Part shown: positions 1 through 11,228 of the stretch, one piece after another
Position numbering within the stretch: position 1 is the first letter of the stretch
Layout of the letters: each line of letters starts with the position of its first letter
Assembly (NCBI GenBank): GCA_020284085.1
Contig: JACEVL010000278.1
Span: 186,001 to 250,000 of the forward strand
Reading direction: 5' to 3'
DNA length: 64,000 nucleotides
Source of the DNA: Aporrectodea caliginosa
Taxonomy: Eukaryota; Annelida; Clitellata; Crassiclitellata; Lumbricidae
Translations under genes and position numbers: made by a program
Notes under the pieces: model-generated
Database searches by the model: none
What the model saw: only the letters and a program-made list of their open reading frames with translations
Told to the model about the DNA's origin: nothing

Positions 1-870
1 CTCTTTATATGATATTTGAAATATTTCATCATGTCTTTCATCATAATCCAATAAAAACACTAAATTCCTAGTATAGTATTACTTTTAAAACTCCGTTTAG
101 AAAATAATAGGAATAGGCATAAGTTTTGAAAAATCCATTCCAAACTAAAGGCAATTAACTTTCGGCAAAAACATCCTGCACTTTAAGTAAAATTATTAAG
201 AAAATCCATTCTACGCTATGAACAATTCCTTAGGAAATTCTATTTGACGTTACTTTTCGCCAAATCCATTCTAAACTAATATTAAAAGTGTTCCCAAAAT
301 CCAGTCACAAATTAACAGCAACACTTCGGTAGAGCCGTTTTAGGGCAATGGCCTTACTATACCAAAAATCTAATCCAACTAAAAATACTTTGGAAAAGTG
401 TATATTAAACTAACAGCATTACTATTAGGAAATTCTATTCCGAACAATAGCAAAGTGAGGACGATTTTCTGCTTAGTACCGGTAAGTGACAGTATTTTGA
501 TGAGAGATAACGTGTTTGTTACATAGTTAATAACCTTGCAATATTGACTTAGTTCGGACAAGACACAGACACAGATGGTGTATACTGCGAAAATCAATTA
601 GTAGTAATAATATGGATATTCTGGCGCATTCATCCAAATCCTTGGTCCAAATGTGGTGATTCATCCAAATCCTTGCTCCAAATCACCACATTTAACCAAA
701 TCCTAAGTCCGTGTCACCAATCTCCATCATGCGCGGGCCTAATCCTAGCTCAAAATCGCGCACACGAACCAAAATCATAAGTCGGTCACTAACCTAGTAA
801 AACGCCAACATTCGAATCCACCATGTACTGACCAGTGAGCAAAGTCGTACGTATTCGTCCTATATTTCCT
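1..870. repeat. AT-rich non-coding DNA with degenerate tandem repeats
   Basis: No coding potential is visible. From about 85 to 440 a degenerate unit of roughly 60 bp recurs, marked by AAATCCATTCTAAACTAA followed by a TTTCGGCAAAA-like block, in at least four diverged copies. From 630 to 800 a second motif, CATCCAAATCCTTGGTCC, repeats. Between its copies AAATGTGGTGATT (near 649) and AAATCACCACATTT (near 682) form a 13-bp inverted repeat. This is probably old satellite or transposon terminus sequence. Confidence 0.6.
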
Positions 871-949
871 CATGGCTAAAAGTTTTCGGCGAGTCAGCAT
901 TTTTTTTATTTTCGTAGTTCTACTTAAAGGATTACCGTTCGCATATAAA

Positions 950-2096
950 ATGGACTATTCGAAGAAAACTGTTATCGAATTACGAAAAATCGCCAAACAG
1001 AGCGGTATGGTTGGATATACGAGACTACGGAAAGCGGATTTGATCGCTAAAATTGAAGCCTGCAGCGTACCCTCAATCTCACCTAACGTTAGTTTGCTTG
1101 ACGCACCCGTTCCTGATATTGGAATTCCAGCACTACAACCTATGCCAGGAGCTACGACAGTACGAAAAATATTCGATAAGACAAAATCAGCGATTAATAC
1201 ATTCGCAAAGTGGATCGAAGGGTATATACCTAAAGAACCAATGAAAAAGGTGAATGAAAAGTTAGAAGCTCTGAAAGCCAAAGTCAATTCTATATTCGCT
1301 GAAATTCAAACGAAGACGTATACAATTAGAGAGACGGCTTCAGCTATCAAAGGCTTTACGAAACAATACACGGTAGAGGGAGCTAAAGGTATCGACGCCA
1401 CATCTTTTCTCGACGCCGTTCGAGCACGGGCGGTAGACTTGTTGTCAAAAAATCGTCAGACTAAAACCAACTTTGTCCTTACCTGCGCAATGGAGCGTGT
1501 TGATATGAAGACTGGAGAAGTAGATGCCCAAGATTTTCCATTCGTTTCAAGGACTGAGATGATTCTAGATTCCACCGATGTAAACGAAATTTATAACACC
1601 GCGAAAGATAAAATTATAGAGTCGATGGCCTCCTTCCAGATGCGTGGTAGTAATTGGCGACTCAAGGCGGTTCAAAAATTAGAAATCAACACGGTTGTTT
1701 ATAAACCGCTGAAAGGAAGTTCTTACATTCCACTACCGACCTGTTTGGCGAGTAAAAAGGGAATTATTAATATGAAGAACGAAGACGAACAATGTTTCAA
1801 GTGGTGTGTAACGAGAGCCTTAAACCCAGTTGCTAGAAAATACAGAAAGAATTACGAAAGAATTAATCAAGCAGTCTGAGGAACTCGATTGGTCTGGTGT
1901 CGAATTTCCAGTGGCTGCGGATGCTAATGTGATAAGTAAGTTTGAGAGAAATAATAAAATTAGTATTAATGTTTTCGGTCACGAGAAAGATGTAAACCTA
2001 TTTCCACTATATGTATCTAAACACGAGAGCGAAAGGGGTGTAGATCTATTACTCATTTCCGATGGAGAAAAGAAGCATTATTGTTGGATAAAGGCT
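950..2096 (+). pseudogene. N-terminal part of a Polinton-like PolB-associated protein, frameshifted and truncated
   Basis: An open frame runs from 872 to 1879. The ATG at 950 is the likelier start, because from there the protein opens with a SAP/Rho-N-like helix-extension-helix (VIELRKIAKQ, then TRLRKADLIAKIE), a DNA-binding fold. The 78 bases before it encode a hydrophobic stretch that may be chance. The conserved block ends with EDEQCFKWCVTRALNP near 1785-1830. There the frame shifts by one base, and the continuation (EELDWSGVEFPV, later LLISDGEKKHYCWIK) lies in the frame beginning at 1830. From memory of the family, this block precedes a family-B DNA polymerase in Polinton-like self-synthesising elements of invertebrates. 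The polymerase itself is absent, because the Gypsy LTR at about 2103 cuts the frame right after CWIK. I see no continuation beyond the Gypsy element. Family placement is moderate; the frameshift and truncation are clear. Confidence 0.55.
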
Positions 2097-2102
2097 AGGA
2101 CC

Positions 2103-2395
2103 TGTGCTATGCGTAGGCGTTGCAGGAATGCACTATCGTGCGTAGCACAGGTAGGGGAATCGTGCCTGTGGTTAAGCCTGCACGTGAAGATATGTAGCCA
2201 GAGCGACGCCGACCGAAAGGCTACTTAAGTGTAGAGTTTTACTGTAAGCTAAGCTCGCTCAGCTCGGTCGGTCGGTCGGTGTCGCTGCTGGAAGATGTGC
2301 TCGTGGTGCTGTGAATAAACAACTCAACGTCAACCAAGTGTCGCTTCTTCTGTTGGTCGAAAACCCCGATCATCGGGCGAACCAGCTACGCTACA
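2103..2395 (+). repeat. 5' LTR of the outer Gypsy element
   Basis: The boundaries TGTGCTATGCG...CTACGCTACA come from comparison with a second copy at 24159-24438. The first 50 bp form an imperfect hairpin: ACCTGTGCTATGCG pairs with GCGTAGCACAGGT. It contains CTCGGTCGGTCGGTCGG and a short AATAAA-like signal (GTGAATAAAC) near 2310. The two copies differ by roughly 10 percent and several small indels, so the insertion is not recent. The shared block AGGACC immediately before TG could move the true left edge a few bases. Confidence 0.7.
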
Positions 2396-2469
2396 ACTTG
2401 GTGGAGAACCAAATCGATTCCCTCCTCTCGAGCAGCGACATCTCATCATCATCCGAGACCAGACGACCG

Positions 2470-3797
2470 ATGAGCCAGCCGGAAAATCAGACGAGTGGCC
2501 GATACTACCTACGAACCGGTAAGAACATTCCGTCTGCCGTAACATCTACTCCAACTGCACGTTCATCGGTATTGCTACCTTCTTCTCCATCGGGTGCCAC
2601 CTTCACGACACCAGTACCAATACTACTGCCACCTACTCCGTTTCTTCGGCCACTATCTCCGCCACCCAACGTTCATCCGGACGCTGCAGCTGACACCTCC
2701 TCCTCCTCACCACCATCACCATCGCCAGACGTCGCCGCTGACTTTTCCGACTCCGACACAGACATGGCCGGCAGTTCGTTAGTGCCTTCACCGTTCACCG
2801 GGCGTCAGCACGAGGACGTGGCAGAGTTCCTAAAAAACTTCGAGCTCTGGGCCACGTTCCGCACCATGACCGTGGAGGCGAAGTTAGCAGCTTTGCCTCT
2901 TCTGCTGAAGGACGGTGCCGTGGTGTGGTACAACACACAGCCACAAGGCACACGCGACGATTTGACTGCCCTGAAGGAGGTCCTGAAAAACCGCTACGGC
3001 CCCAGCATGACAGATGCCTGGAAGCGAGCTGCCGAACTGTGGCAGATGAAACAACTACCACAGCAATCTATTGACGATTTCCTCACGATGACTCAGCAGG
3101 CGGCACAGAAGCTCGACGTGAACGCCGAACAAACCTTCATGGTTGCCCTCAACGGCCTGCGACCTAACATCCGGCAACACGTCGTCCAGCATGATCCAAC
3201 CACCATCGACGATCTCCGAAAATGGGGTCGCCTGACAGAGATGTCGCAAGAGGACACTCACGATGCGGAGCGCCACCTACGCGAAACCGTCCAAGAGCTG
3301 GCCGCCGTCAAAGACGAGCTGAAGAAGCTTCAGCTTACTAATCTTGCTGCCATCACTTCCACAAGACAGCGTTCACCATCACCCACACCGCATCGATTGA
3401 CCTTCAGCAATCCACCCGTTCACCAAACACGAGTCGACGATTACATGACGTCTTCGCAGCGCCATCATCAACCTCCCCAATTTGACGACTACCACCAACC
3501 TACTCGTCATTTCAACGACTACGCTTCCCCTCAATCATCGCATCAATACCAACCACAACGCCAACACCACAACCAATACCCACCGTCTTCTGTCGTTCAC
3601 CATCAAGGACAGAGACGACAACCGACCACCTGGCGACCGATGTCGAACTACTCTGCGCCAGCATGCGGCAGCTGTGGGGTAAGCACGCCCCTCAGAGGTT
3701 TTGTCGAGCAAAGGGTTTGACGTGTTATAATTGTTCAAAGAGAGGTCACCTTCAAAGTGTTTGCAGGGCTGGAAGGGGCCACTTTAATTCACGCTAG
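2470..3797 (+). pseudogene. gag: Gypsy gag: capsid-like region and CCHC zinc knuckle
   Basis: The open frame runs 2311-3720, but the first 85 bases lie in the LTR, so the ATG at 2470 is the probable start. A low-complexity Ser/Pro/Thr region covers about the first 100 residues. A retrotransposon-gag helical domain follows (FTGRQHEDVAEFLKNFELWA to NGLRPNIRQHV), then a short coiled coil and a His/Gln-rich tail. The nucleocapsid knuckle C-YN-C-SKRG-H-LQSV-C (CX2CX4HX4C) is at about 3720-3764 in the -1 frame relative to gag, the same frame as pol. It ends at a TAG at 3795. Either a programmed -1 shift or an indel separates capsid and knuckle. The first 1.2 kb is GC-richer than its surroundings. 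Confidence 0.8.
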
Positions 3798-6776
3798 GGA
3801 CGCGCCCCCGCCCGCCGTCCTCAGGCGGACTGGATCTATAGCCAACCTGGGCAAACTAAATTAAACAAGAACACAATAGCAGTGCAGATAAAGGACAAGA
3901 GTGTGCAGGCACTAGTTGATTCAGAGGCAAGCAGATCCGTCGTTTCTGCAGACTTTGTTAAGAGAATGCAAATTCCTTGTCAGAATCTGCAGGACGACGA
4001 ATCATTAAATGTTACTGTAGCTGATGGTCGTTCAGTCACCGTGCTAGGGAAAGCAGAATTTTGTGTTAAAATCATTGTCTTATCCATGCCTTGTGAAGTT
4101 TTGGTTTTACCACAAATTGGCTACAGTTTGATTTTAGGTTTGGACTTCCTTGAGGCCAATAAGGCTCAAGTCGATTTTGCGAACAGAGTGGTAACATTTT
4201 TTAACAACCTCACTGCAGCTAACCTTTCTACTTCTAACCAAAGCCGCTTAACCAATTCTGTCTGCACATTACAACCCACAATCTGGCCTCCCTTCTCTGA
4301 AACCATTGTGCAAAATTTGCTACCGCCTAAACATTCCAGTGATTTATCTCTGTGCGAACCGTTTTCAATTACTCGGGGCCAGAAATTCATTTGTGCTCGC
4401 AGCGCCATTGATTCAAGCCAGACCATTGCTGTGTGTAAAATCCTTAATCCCACTAATCATGTAATCTGGTTACCACGCCACAAAGCATTGGCCACTTTAG
4501 AACCAATATACCCTCATACTTTGGCGGTATTAACGGATTCTGGACCACAAACCAACGCAAACAAGCACTCAACAACACCAGCAGCCCAGAACCACTCACC
4601 AGATGTTAATCTGAGAAATTCATGTAGCGTTGAAACGAAACCTACCTTGTTAGACGAACTTGGTCTGTGTTATCAGTCTGATAATCTGTCTGCAGACGTA
4701 AATGCTCGTCTCCAGGAGCTACTCCAGACTAATATAAACATTTTCTCTCGATCTCTATCTGATTTACAGGCTACTACTTACATACAACATTCCATTCACA
4801 CAGACAGTCCGACGCCAATCCGCCAACGCTCTTACAGACATTCCCCTGCGGCCAAGAACGAGATTGATTCCCAAGTAGACCAGATGCTCGACGCTAAGAT
4901 AATTGAGCCTAGCAGTTCCATGTGGACCTCACCTGTGGTTTTAGTTAGAAAGCGTAATGGACAGGTCCGGTTTTGTGTAGACTACCGCAAGCTGAACTCT
5001 GTTACTTAACCAATTAGCTTTCCACTACCTCAGCTTACCGACATCTTTGATGCTATGTCCGATGCTAAACCTAAATATTTTAGCCTTCTTGATCTTCGAA
5101 GTGGCTACCACCAGATACCACTCGATCCATTAACGAAAGAAAAGTCCAGTTTTGTTATTCATTCTGGTCAATATCAATATTTACGGATGCCATTCGGCCT
5201 AATGAACGCCCCCGCTACATTCCAGTGTCTAATGGCTCGTGTATTCCAGAACATGCACTTTAAATCCGTTCTCTGTTATTTGGATGACATCCTAATATAC
5301 AGTAAAAGCTTTGATGAACATCTGGAAAATTTACAAGAAGTCTTTCAAAGATTGAAGGACGCTAATCTTAAGTTCAATCCGGAAAAATGTCGATTTGGTC
5401 TTGATAAGATCCTGTATTTAGGCCATGTGTTATCATCCAGGGGCATGGAGGTAGACAAGTCTAAGATTGACGTCATTGAGACCTACCCACGCCCCATATC
5501 TCATAAAGAGATAAGAGCATTCCTCGGACTGGTAGGATACTATCGGAAATTTATAAAAGGCTTCTCCATAATTGCCAACCCATTAAATCGCTTGCTAAGG
5601 AAAGACATGGAATTTATCTGGGATGATGAATGTGAGACTGCCTTCACTAAGCTTAAGCAGGCACTAAATTCCACTCCTGTACTTGTCTATCCAGATGTGC
5701 GCAAACCCTTCGTAATTAATTGCGACGCAAGTTCTGTCGGCATCGGATATGTACTGGCTCAAGAAGATGACTCAGGCAAAGAGCATCCAATTTGTTATGG
5801 CGGTCGCTCATTAACTACATGTGAGCGCTCATACTCAATAACCGAATTGGAATGTCTTTCATTGATCGAATCAGTTAAGCAATTTAATGGCTACTTAGCC
5901 AACTCATACTTTACTGTCTACACAGATCACCTGAGCCTTAAATATCTGCAAACTTTAAAAACAACAACAACTGGACGTCTTCTACGCTGGTCCATTGCAT
6001 TACAAGGTTATAACTTTAAAGTTGAGTACAAAAGTGGAAAAACCAACGCTAATGCTGACGCTCTTTCAAGACGCCCTTACCCACCAAACACAGAGGCGCA
6101 TAATACAGATGAAGAACATATTTTAGCCAATATCACTGATGACGCAAAGCCAGTCGACATAAATGTGATAATGGAAGATGACTTAGAATCGCCACCTGAA
6201 GACGAGACCATTCTACAGAAGATAGCTAATCAACAACGACAGTGCCCAGACATCGCTCCAATAATTCATTACCTATAGCAAGGTAAATTACCTGACAACG
6301 ACAAAGATGCTCGTCGCATAGTGATTGAATCTACAGAGTATGCGATAGATAATGGCTTGCTTTATCACTATTTCCAACCGCGATCTAAAGGATCATCACG
6401 GAGCTACATAAATCAGCTAGTAGTCCCAAAATGTTTACGGCAACGCATACTAAATGGGTTTCATGAGGACTCCTCCCACCCAGGATTCCATCGCTGCTAC
6501 CTATCGATTCGACGCAAATACTTTTGGAGGAACATGTACGCCGATGTTCAACGACATATTGCTTCCTGCCAGAATTGCCAACAATGTAAATATCCTGTCA
6601 ATCTCAGCAAAGCTCCATTAAGGCCTTTGGAACCCAAACAGATTTTTGGTCGTTGGTCAATGGATATTTTAAAACTCCAACGTAGCAAAGAAGGCTATAA
6701 TTATATCCTGCTCTGCGTTGAGAGTTTGACTCGATGGCCAGAAGCAATACCTTTAAAGGATCAGACTGCACAATCA
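3798..6776 (+). pseudogene. pol: Gypsy pol, 5' portion: protease, RT, RNase H, integrase N-terminus
   Basis: One frame continues from 3798 to the nested insertion near 6776, broken by in-frame stops at 5007 (TAA, inside RT just after KLNSVT) and 6276 (TAG, before the integrase). The protease region near 3905 reads ALVDSEAS where the family needs D-S/T-G; the glycine is replaced by glutamate. RT carries the fingers motif, LDLRSGYHQI, MPFGLMNAP and the catalytic YLDD near 5280. RNase H shows NCDAS, TELE, YTDH and NADALSR. The integrase zinc domain shows H-X3-H and C-X2-C (HEDSSHPGFH...CQNCQQC) and the first catalytic Asp (WSMDIL). The frame stops where the nested element begins, in LKDQTAQ. Spacing is otherwise normal. 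Confidence 0.85.
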
Positions 6777-7194
6777 AAGCTCAAGACGTTGTCTAGTTTT
6801 AAAGGTATAATTCTCAACAAAAAGACAAATTAAAACGATACATTACCGACCCGTAGACAAGGGTGGAAAACGGTTCGCTCTATTGTAGCAAGACCGTCGA
6901 CGAAACAAAGTCTTCAACACAGCAACAGGCTGACGACATGAACAAACTCAAGCAACCTTGAGTAACCAAGAAAAGTGGAACTTGCCACGAAACGAACTTG
7001 ACTAACATGCGCCCGGAAGATCTCAGACAAGACGAACTGCACAAAGGCCGTATCATCGGAGACTTCGAAGACGCCCCTTACTCTACCTCCTTATATAGGA
7101 GAATTTCCCGCTAGAGGTCTCCCCTCAGCTAAGGCAACCACGCAAGCGTATCCCTTGCCCATCCCAGGACTGGTTAAGCCATGGGATCCTAACA
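6776..7194 (-). repeat. 3' LTR of the nested Gmr1-like element
   Basis: It is near-identical to 9750-10168; the one substitution I found is CTTCGAAG here against CTTCCAAG there (near 7066 and 10040). On the minus strand it begins TGTTAGGATCCC. The other edge (AAAGCTCAAGACG on the plus strand) has no CA dinucleotide, so the inner edge is set only by where the two copies stop matching. The 5' truncated target on its left ends CTGCACAATC. Confidence 0.85.
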
Positions 7195-7382
7195 CACCCC
7201 CGGACTTCCAAAAAGGCAAAACCAGAAGGGTTTTTTGACTTAACTACCTAACTAACATGCACATAAAACAAATATCGCAATCAAAATCAAAAATCTATAT
7301 ACACAAATACATTAATATACGAAACGAAAATATTTAATTTATACACACTTACGACGTTCAGTCACGTCGCCCCTAAGCATGA
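7195..7382 (-). other. Polypurine tract and 3' non-coding region of the nested element
   Basis: On the minus strand the sequence just before the 3' LTR reads AAGTCCGGGGGTG then TGTTAGG. This is a plausible plus-strand priming site. The rest up to the RNase H stop is AT-rich and non-coding. Confidence 0.55.
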
Positions 7383-8748
7383 TCATTCACTATTTACCAA
7401 CGACGGACGACTCAACAAATCCGGCAGGAGATTCTCTCTCCCCGGCCGATGCCTAATGTCCAGAGCGTACTTTTGTAGCTCCAAACTCCATCGCAGTAAC
7501 TTATCATTGGAGTTCGCCATCGAGTTTATGAAAGTGAGTGGGCTATGGTCAGTGAAGACCACCACCGGCGCAGAACCAAAATATACGGAGAATGTCCGTA
7601 TCGCCGTTACCAGAGCCAACGCCTCCTTCTCCACGGTCGAATAGCGTCTCTCATGCGTCCGAAGCTTGCGACTGTAATAACATACAGGATGCTCGACGTC
7701 CTCGTACATCTGGAACAAGCATGCTCCCACACACACCTGCGAAGCATCAACAGCAACGAAAAACGGTCGATTATAATCAGGCGGTTTAAGAATTGGTTTG
7801 GACGCCAATCTCGACTTTAAATCAATAAAAGCCCTTTCTGCTTCAGCAGACCACACAAACTTATTACCTTTCTTCAGAATTTCAGTAAAAGGATTCGTCA
7901 AATCTGAAAAATGTGGTAAATATCTTCTGTAATAGCTTGCCAGACCATACAAAGACTGCAATTGTTTCTTATTAGTCGGTGTTGGAAAGTTAAGCATTAC
8001 TTCCACCTTTTGTGAACGTGGAGACACAATTCCCCGACCCACATGATGACCCAAGAAATCCACCTCAGCATCAGCAAATACACATTTCTTCACATTCAAC
8101 GTCAAATTAGCATTTTGCACACGTTGCAACACTTGCTGTAAATGATTAATGTGACTCGACCATGCCATACTGAAAATAATGACATCATCAAGATATGCAT
8201 CACAGAAAGACTCCAAACCCGCAAAAACCTTCTTAACTAGCCTACTGAATGAACTTGGTGCATTCCGAAGCCCAAAAGCCATGTATTTCAATTGGAAATG
8301 TCCATTAGGTCAATTTAGGTGTTATAAAAGCTGTACATTCAACCGCTGATGGCGCTATAGGAATTTGCCAGTACTCTTTTGTCATATCCAATTTTGTAAG
8401 AAATTTCGCCTGCCCAACTTTATTTATGAGAGTTTCCACTCGAGGCATTGGAAATGGATCAGGTATAGTAACTGCATTCAGTTTCCTGAAGTCAGTACAC
8501 AACCTTAGTGTACCATCGGGTTTTGGAACCAACACTATTGGTGCCGCCCACGGACTCTCAGATTCCTCAATTATGCCTGATTGCAACAACTCCTCTATTT
8601 CCTCGTTTACCAACTTTAACCTGTCCGGATGAAGTTGATATGGTGACTGCCTCATCGGTCTTACACCGTCCATCAGCTTCACATCATGTGACACCACAGT
8701 TGTCCTCCCTGGTTTGTCACTAAACACACTCTGAAATTTGCACAACAC
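7383..8748 (-). pseudogene. pol: RT and RNase H of the nested Gmr1-like element (one frameshift)
   Basis: 8748-8305 encodes the fingers and palm start: FSDKPGRTTV, SPWAAPIVLVPKPDGT, TDFRKLNAV, TKLDMTKEYWQIPI. A one-base frameshift near 8303 separates it from 8291-7383, which carries MAFGLRNAPSSF, the catalytic YLDD, and FLGHHVG. RNase H follows with VAVDAS, EKEALAL and FTDHSPL, and the connection motif LLPDLLSRP. The frame ends at a stop at 7383 with no integrase after it. The domain content is that of a complete RT-RNase H. The copy cannot make it in one piece because of the shift. Confidence 0.85.
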
Positions 8749-8753
8749 ATTTG

Positions 8754-9317
8754 TTAAATCATCACTCTGACTCTGATTTTTAAATGATCCATGTTAACAG
8801 ACTCCAAAAATGATGTATCAGAAATTAAAACATTCACTTCAGGTTCACTATCAACAACCAACACCTTTTCCCCTTGCCGTGCCAAATACTTCTTCATGAG
8901 GTTCACATGCACAACCCTCTTCGCTTTCCTCCGATCTGGAGTACCGACGAGATAATCCACCTCACCAAGTCTTTTCAGTACCTGATATGGACCACAATAC
9001 TTTGCTTGTAAGGGTTTACCAATCAAAGGTAACAACAGTAACACTTGTTCACCCTTCTCAAAAGTAACAGACTTCGCATGCAAATCATACCATTCCTTCG
9101 ACTTAGATTTATGCACCATTTCATTTTCATTTGCAATTTGTAATGACACCTTTTGCATCTGAACTTTTGTAAGACTTTTTACGTCTTGCCCAAATTTCTC
9201 CAATTTAGCACGTAATTCATCTTTTTTCATTTCCAAAATGTCTTCGAATATTTTCACCGCCTCTGGCGTCTTCATTTTCAACATTTTCAGTCGACTAACC
9301 TGAATTAAAATTTCCAA
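8754..9317 (-). pseudogene. Integrase C-terminal (GPY/F-type) domain upstream of RT
   Basis: A 187-residue frame. The N-terminal half is a basic helical stretch ending KEWYDLHAK. The C-terminal half has the GPY/F module signature: FEKGEQVLLLLP, LQAKYCGPYQVLKR, RRKAKRVVHVNLMKKY. It lies just before RT and ends (RVRVMI) six bases before the RT frame begins, in a different frame, at an A-rich run; an indel probably split one polyprotein. No HHCC finger or DDE core precedes it: 9318-9749 is non-coding. The family knowledge used is that Gmr1-like elements carry IN between PR and RT. Confidence 0.75.
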
Positions 9318-9749
9318 ATTTTAGAGTGACAACGCCCCTTTTCAACGCAATGAAACTATCGAACTTAATTTCGACCCAATTTCAGCGCAACAATTTACGA
9401 CAACGTACTACTTTCCGTAAAATTTGAACGGACACGCCCACTTTCAAAATTTCACGGTCAACTTTGACACAACGAAGCCGTACATTTCCCTTTACGACTC
9501 AAATTCAAAATCTCAACCGGAATGATTACCGTATAAATTCAAATCTCAACCGGAATGAATACCGTATAAAAGACACGCCCTTCAAATCTAAATTCCTCTT
9601 ACCGACGCAAATTTCGTATTCGAAGAGAAAAAAAATCCCGCGAGCCCTCATATGTTACGTTACACATATGAGAGAGCCGAAAAAACGAAAGACCGAAGAA
9701 AAAAATTCCGGACGAGAGACCCCATATGTTGCGGGTTCCCCTCTATAAT
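9318..9749 (-). other. 5' non-coding interior of the nested element
   Basis: No frame of note. AT-rich sequence with a local duplication (CAACCGGAATGATTACCGTATAAATTCAAATCTCAACCG near 9515-9560, repeated once). It replaces the gag, protease and integrase core expected in a complete element. No clear tRNA primer-binding site next to the LTR (GAGCTTTATTATAGAGGGG on the minus strand). Confidence 0.5.
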
Positions 9750-10168
9750 AAAGCTCAAGACGTTGTCTAGTTTTAAAGGTATAATTCTCAACAAAAAGAC
9801 AAATTAAAACGATACATTACCGACCCGTAGACAAGGGTGGAAAACGGTTCGCTCTATTGTAGCAAGACCGTCGACGAAACAAAGTCTTCAACACAGCAAC
9901 AGGCTGACGACATGAACAAACTCAAGCAACCTTGAGTAACCAAGAAAAGTGGAACTTGCCACGAAACGAACTTGACTAACATGCGCCCGGAAGATCTCAG
10001 ACAAGACGAACTGCACAAAGGCCGTATCATCGGAGACTTCCAAGACGCCCCTTACTCTACCTCCTTATATAGGAGAATTTCCCGCTAGAGGTCTCCCCTC
10101 AGCTAAGGCAACCACGCAAGCGTATCCCTTGCCCATCCCAGGACTGGTTAAGCCATGGGATCCTAACA
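9750..10168 (-). repeat. 5' LTR of the nested Gmr1-like element
   Basis: The 419-bp partner of 6776-7194. Its outer edge (plus-strand CCTAACA at 10162-10168) is followed directly by CTTTAAAGATCAGACTGC. That sequence repeats a 20-odd-bp stretch also present before the other LTR (6761-6774), with one base missing. Confidence 0.85.
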
Positions 10169-11228
10169 CTTTAAAGATCAGACTGCACAGACAATTGCTC
10201 AAGCATTGTTTCGCGAAATATTTACTCGCTATGGGCCACCTAAAACTTTGTTAAGTGACAGAGGTCCTAATTTCATGAGTAGCATTGTCTCTGAATTATC
10301 GCAACTCGTAGGTGTCAAACGAATTCATACAGCGGCCTACAACCCGAAATGCAACGGAGCCTGTGAACGATATAACCGATCGATTTGGCAAGCATTAAGG
10401 CTTCATTGTAAGCACCAAGAAGATTGGCTAGACTTCATCCCCGCAATCTTGTTTTCTTTCAGAGCAATGACTAGTGCAAATCTAGGCCATAGCCCATATT
10501 TTCTTATGTTCGGAAAAGACATGACTTTTCCAGTCGATCTCCAGATGGCGCTACCTGACGAAAGCCATACAACTAGCGAGTACGTGAAACGACTTACCAG
10601 TACGCTAGAGTCAGCGAGGAAAACAGCACTAGATAATACACTTGAGTTACAATCACGCAACAAGCAACACTATGACGTTAGCACTAAAATACCAACTTAC
10701 GCTCCAGGAGACCTTGTATGGGTTTTCAACCCAGTAGTCCCTCGCGGACAGAAGCCGAAACTTTACAGGAAATTTACAGGTCCTTATTACATCACATCGA
10801 AGGTTGCTGAGCACACGTATAAGCTTCGACACGCACACACTAACAAAGAGTTAAAACACCCTGTAAACGCGGATAGATTAAAACCCTATATTGACCGCCG
10901 TGATTATGTGGAACCAGAGACGGGTTCTTCTTCTTCTTCAGCCGACAATGATCCACACACTCCTAGTGGATCGACCAACACTGACAATGAGTGGACCGAG
11001 GCAGATCGCTTGATTGGCATGAAATTTATAAATAAAAAGCGCCTTTACAAAGTTGTGTGGAAAGATGCTTCTCATCCGCCATCTTGGATACCTGAAACGG
11101 ACGTCAGCGACTGTGTCAAGCGAGAATACCACATCAACCGAACAATGATGGGTAAACCACGGAAGCGTGATACACCACAAAGGTTTAAGAAACACCCACA
11201 ATCACCCGTGGACGGAGCCGATAATTGA
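10169..11228 (+). pseudogene. pol: Gypsy pol, 3' portion: integrase core, GPY/F domain, chromodomain-like tail
   Basis: It resumes the outer integrase after the nested element. The second catalytic Asp is in LLSDRGPNF near 10255 and the Glu in NGACERYNRS near 10365. The GPY/F module is FTGPYYITSKV near 10775 with NADRLKPY. After an acidic, Ser-rich linker, the last ~60 residues (RLIGMKFINKKRLYKVVWKD, then PSWIPE) look like a degenerate chromodomain, which in other Gypsy elements steers integration to chromatin marks. The frame ends at TGA 11226. The reading frame here is intact; damage lies upstream. Confidence 0.8.

Larger units (their letters stand above)
6776..10168 (-). mobile_element. 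Nested Gmr1-like Gypsy element with integrase remnant upstream of RT
   Basis: Two 419-bp LTRs (6776-7194 and 9750-10168) flank a 2.5-kb interior read on the minus strand. Interior order from the element's 5' end: ~430 bp non-coding, integrase C-terminal GPY/F-type domain (9317-8754), RT (8748 onward), RNase H (to 7383), purine-rich tract, 3' LTR. Integrase before RT is the opposite of ordinary Gypsy order and matches the Gmr1-like group known from deuterostomes. Gag, protease and the integrase zinc finger and catalytic core are missing, so this copy is internally deleted. I spotted one LTR mismatch, so insertion was recent. It disrupts the integrase of the outer element. Confidence 0.8.
2103..11228 (+). 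mobile_element. Ty3/Gypsy LTR retrotransposon (outer element), interrupted by a second element
   Basis: The order is 5' LTR, gag, protease, RT, RNase H, integrase with a chromodomain-like tail. This is standard Gypsy order on the plus strand. The element interrupts the PolB-associated gene on its left. A 3.4-kb antisense Gypsy element (6776-10168) lies inside its integrase. No matching 3' LTR follows the integrase; a related LTR occurs only at 24159. Several in-frame stops, a frameshift and a protease active-site change make it non-autonomous. The span given covers LTR start to integrase stop; the true 3' end is not seen. Confidence 0.85.
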
